A stretch of DNA of 5,267 nt from Gemmatimonadota bacterium (GTDB taxonomy: Bacteria; Gemmatimonadota; Gemmatimonadetes; Longimicrobiales; Longimicrobiaceae). Below, in pieces: positions 4,082 to 5,267 of this stretch (positions are counted from its first letter, which is position 1; the number at the start of each line of letters is the position of its first letter). Made by a program: the position numbers and the translations under genes. Under the pieces are notes generated by a model, which saw nothing but the letters and a program-made list of their open reading frames with translations, was not told the DNA's origin and made no database searches. Where the stretch lies: contig JAFAYN010000604.1 in NCBI GenBank assembly GCA_019240375.1, forward strand, positions 1 through 5,267. The letters run 5' to 3'.

Positions 4082-5267
4082 ATGAACGTGAAGAGATGGA
4101 CCGTCGGCGCGGCCCTCGCGCTGGCGCTGGGGAGCACGTACACGGCCGGCGCGCAGGTCCCGGGAACGCAGTCCCCGCCTGCGCACGCCTTCCGGCCGGA
4201 CAGCGCCACCGCCCGGAGCAACGCGCGGCAGCCGCCCACCGCCCCGCCGCGGGCGGTGGACCTTCCCGAGGGGGGCGCCGAGGTCCCGCTGACGATGCAG
4301 AACCGCCGCCCGCTGGTGGAGGTGCGGGTGAACGGGAGCGGACCGTACCGCTTCATCGTGGAGACCGGCGCGCCCTTCACCGCCGTGACGCCGGAGGTGG
4401 CCGCCGCGCTGGGGCTGGTCGCCGCCGACACCGCCAACCCGGTCGTCGCCGTGGACTCGCTGGGGATCGGGGCGGCCGAGCTGCGCGGGATGCGCGTGTC
4501 CGTCTTCCGGGTGGGGCTGCCGGGGGTGGACGGGGTGCTGGGGCTGAACGCCTATCGCGACCTGCTGCTGACCCTGGACTACGGCGCCTCCCGGATGCGC
4601 CTGGAGCGCGGCTCCCTCCCCGCCGCCAACGGGCGCGACCGGCTCGCGCTCTTCCCCGTCGGCCGGCTGTGGGGGTTCACGATCGAGGTGAACGGGAAGC
4701 GGGCGCCCGCCGTGCTCGACACCCAGTCGGAGGGCGGCTTCAGCGTCACCCCGGAGAGCGCCGCGGGGGTGGCGTTCGTCAGGGCGCCGGTGGTGACCGG
4801 GATCTCGCAGGGGCCGGGGATCGGGGTGCAGGAAACGCGCACCGCCCGCCTGGACGGCGACGTCCGCGTGGGCGACGTGCCCTTCCGCCGCCCGCTGGTG
4901 GGGGTGGTGCCGATGCCGTCCGGCTACCCCAAGGACTGGAACGTGGGGAGCCGCGTGCTGCGGGAGTTCACCGTCACGCTCGACCAGCGGCACCGGGTGC
5001 TGCGGCTGGAGCGCCCCGGACGCGCGGAGGTGGCGCCGCCGCCCGCCCTGCGCAGCATGGGCTTCCGCTCGCAGGTGCGCCAGGGGAAGCGGGTGGTGCT
5101 GGACGTGGTGCCGGGGAGCGAGGCGGAGCGGGCGGGGATCCGCGCGGGCGACGAGGTGGTGTCGCTGGACGGCGGCCCGGCGACGGCGCTGGTCGGCGCC
5201 GCCTGGAACGACCGGGCGCAGGCGGGGGCGCCGCTGACGCTGGTGTTGAGGCGGGACGGAGCCGAGC
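4082..5267 (+). CDS. Exported aspartic-protease-like protein with PDZ domain (3' partial)
   Basis: The reading frame runs 395 codons to the right edge without a stop. Residues 1-24 form a signal peptide (basic MNVKR, hydrophobic core, cleavage likely after TAGA before Q25), so the protein is exported to periplasm or outside. A proline-rich linker follows to about 62. Lobe 1 (about 67-178) is retropepsin-like: GPYRFIVETGAPFTAVTP carries the active-site-type motif as E94-T95-G96, and GVLGLNAYRDLLLTLDYG (151-168) is the family's hydrophobic-hydrophobic-Gly segment. Lobe 2 (about 186-311) repeats the pattern: APAVLDTQSEGGFSVTP with D213-T214-Q215, and NVGSRVLREFTVTLD (287-301). A PDZ domain starts near 325 and shows VVPGSEAERAGIRAGDEVVSLDG (342-364). 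Relatives have D[TS]G, so both motifs here are altered: Glu for Asp in lobe 1 and Gln for Gly in lobe 2. It may be an inactive or modified protease. The ATG at 4082 fits the signal peptide; its ribosome site is weak (GGAA). Only a short C-terminal piece is probably missing. Confidence 0.85.
   Translation, partial: MNVKRWTVGAALALALGSTYTAGAQVPGTQSPPAHAFRPDSATARSNARQPPTAPPRAVDLPEGGAEVPLTMQNRRPLVEVRVNGSGPYRFIVETGAPFTAVTPEVAAALGLVAADTANPVVAVDSLGIGAAELRGMRVSVFRVGLPGVDGVLGLNAYRDLLLTLDYGASRMRLERGSLPAANGRDRLALFPVGRLWGFTIEVNGKRAPAVLDTQSEGGFSVTPESAAGVAFVRAPVVTGISQGPGIGVQETRTARLDGDVRVGDVPFRRPLVGVVPMPSGYPKDWNVGSRVLREFTVTLDQRHRVLRLERPGRAEVAPPPALRSMGFRSQVRQGKRVVLDVVPGSEAERAGIRAGDEVVSLDGGPATALVGAAWNDRAQAGAPLTLVLRRDGAE

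Noticed and set aside
3973..4108. 11-base direct repeat GGACCGTCGGC at 3973-3983 and 4098-4108
   Set aside because: One copy lies inside the signal-peptide codons of the protease-like gene; in such GC-rich DNA an 11-base match over this distance is weak evidence for anything.
3290..4993. 567-codon open frame on the minus strand covering the channel gene and the protease-like gene's complement
   Set aside because: Only the part from 3892 down matches a family (TMEM175). The upstream part is His/Arg/Pro/Gly-rich shadow sequence opposite a gene with clear signal peptide, lobes and PDZ domain.

Overview
The window is very GC-rich DNA with strong G/C bias at third codon positions, so almost every gene casts long spurious open frames on the other strand. 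It is ordinary-looking bacterial chromosome with dense, short genes. Exported aspartic-protease-like/PDZ proteins, TMEM175-type channels and YdeI/OmdA-type proteins together would fit an environmental high-GC bacterium such as a Gemmatimonadota (Longimicrobium-like) or a similar soil lineage. That placement is an impression from gene content and composition, not something the sequence proves.

Layout. (1) From 1 to 1191, plus strand: the body and C-terminus of an MFS exporter of the EntS/MFS_3 type, with its N-terminus cut by the window edge. (2) From 3892 down to 1188, minus strand: six small genes in one direction. In transcription order they are a TMEM175-type potassium channel (200 aa), an unrecognised acidic 102-aa protein, a DUF1905/YdeI-OmdA protein (154 aa), an Imm8-type immunity protein (117 aa), a tryptophan-rich unknown (120 aa) and a TfoX N-terminal-domain protein (120 aa). 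Gaps are about 80, 73, 19, 74 and 2 bases, so the last four in particular could be one transcript. The cluster ends tail-to-tail with the MFS gene, and the two stop codons share the palindrome CTAG. (3) From 3893 to 4081: a divergent intergenic region with a short perfect inverted repeat and two sets of short direct repeats. (4) From 4082 to the right edge, plus strand: an exported two-lobed retropepsin-like protein with a C-terminal PDZ domain. Its first catalytic-type motif reads ETG instead of DTG and its second reads DTQ.

No RNA gene, CRISPR array, insertion sequence or phage gene was seen. The most interesting points are an orphan Imm8 immunity gene directly behind a gene of the OmdA ('bacteriocin-protection') family, the tightly coupled W-rich/TfoX pair, and the substituted active-site motifs of the protease-like protein. 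A previously undescribed system is not demonstrated. The best candidate for one is the compact minus-strand immunity-flavoured cluster at 1188-2827.
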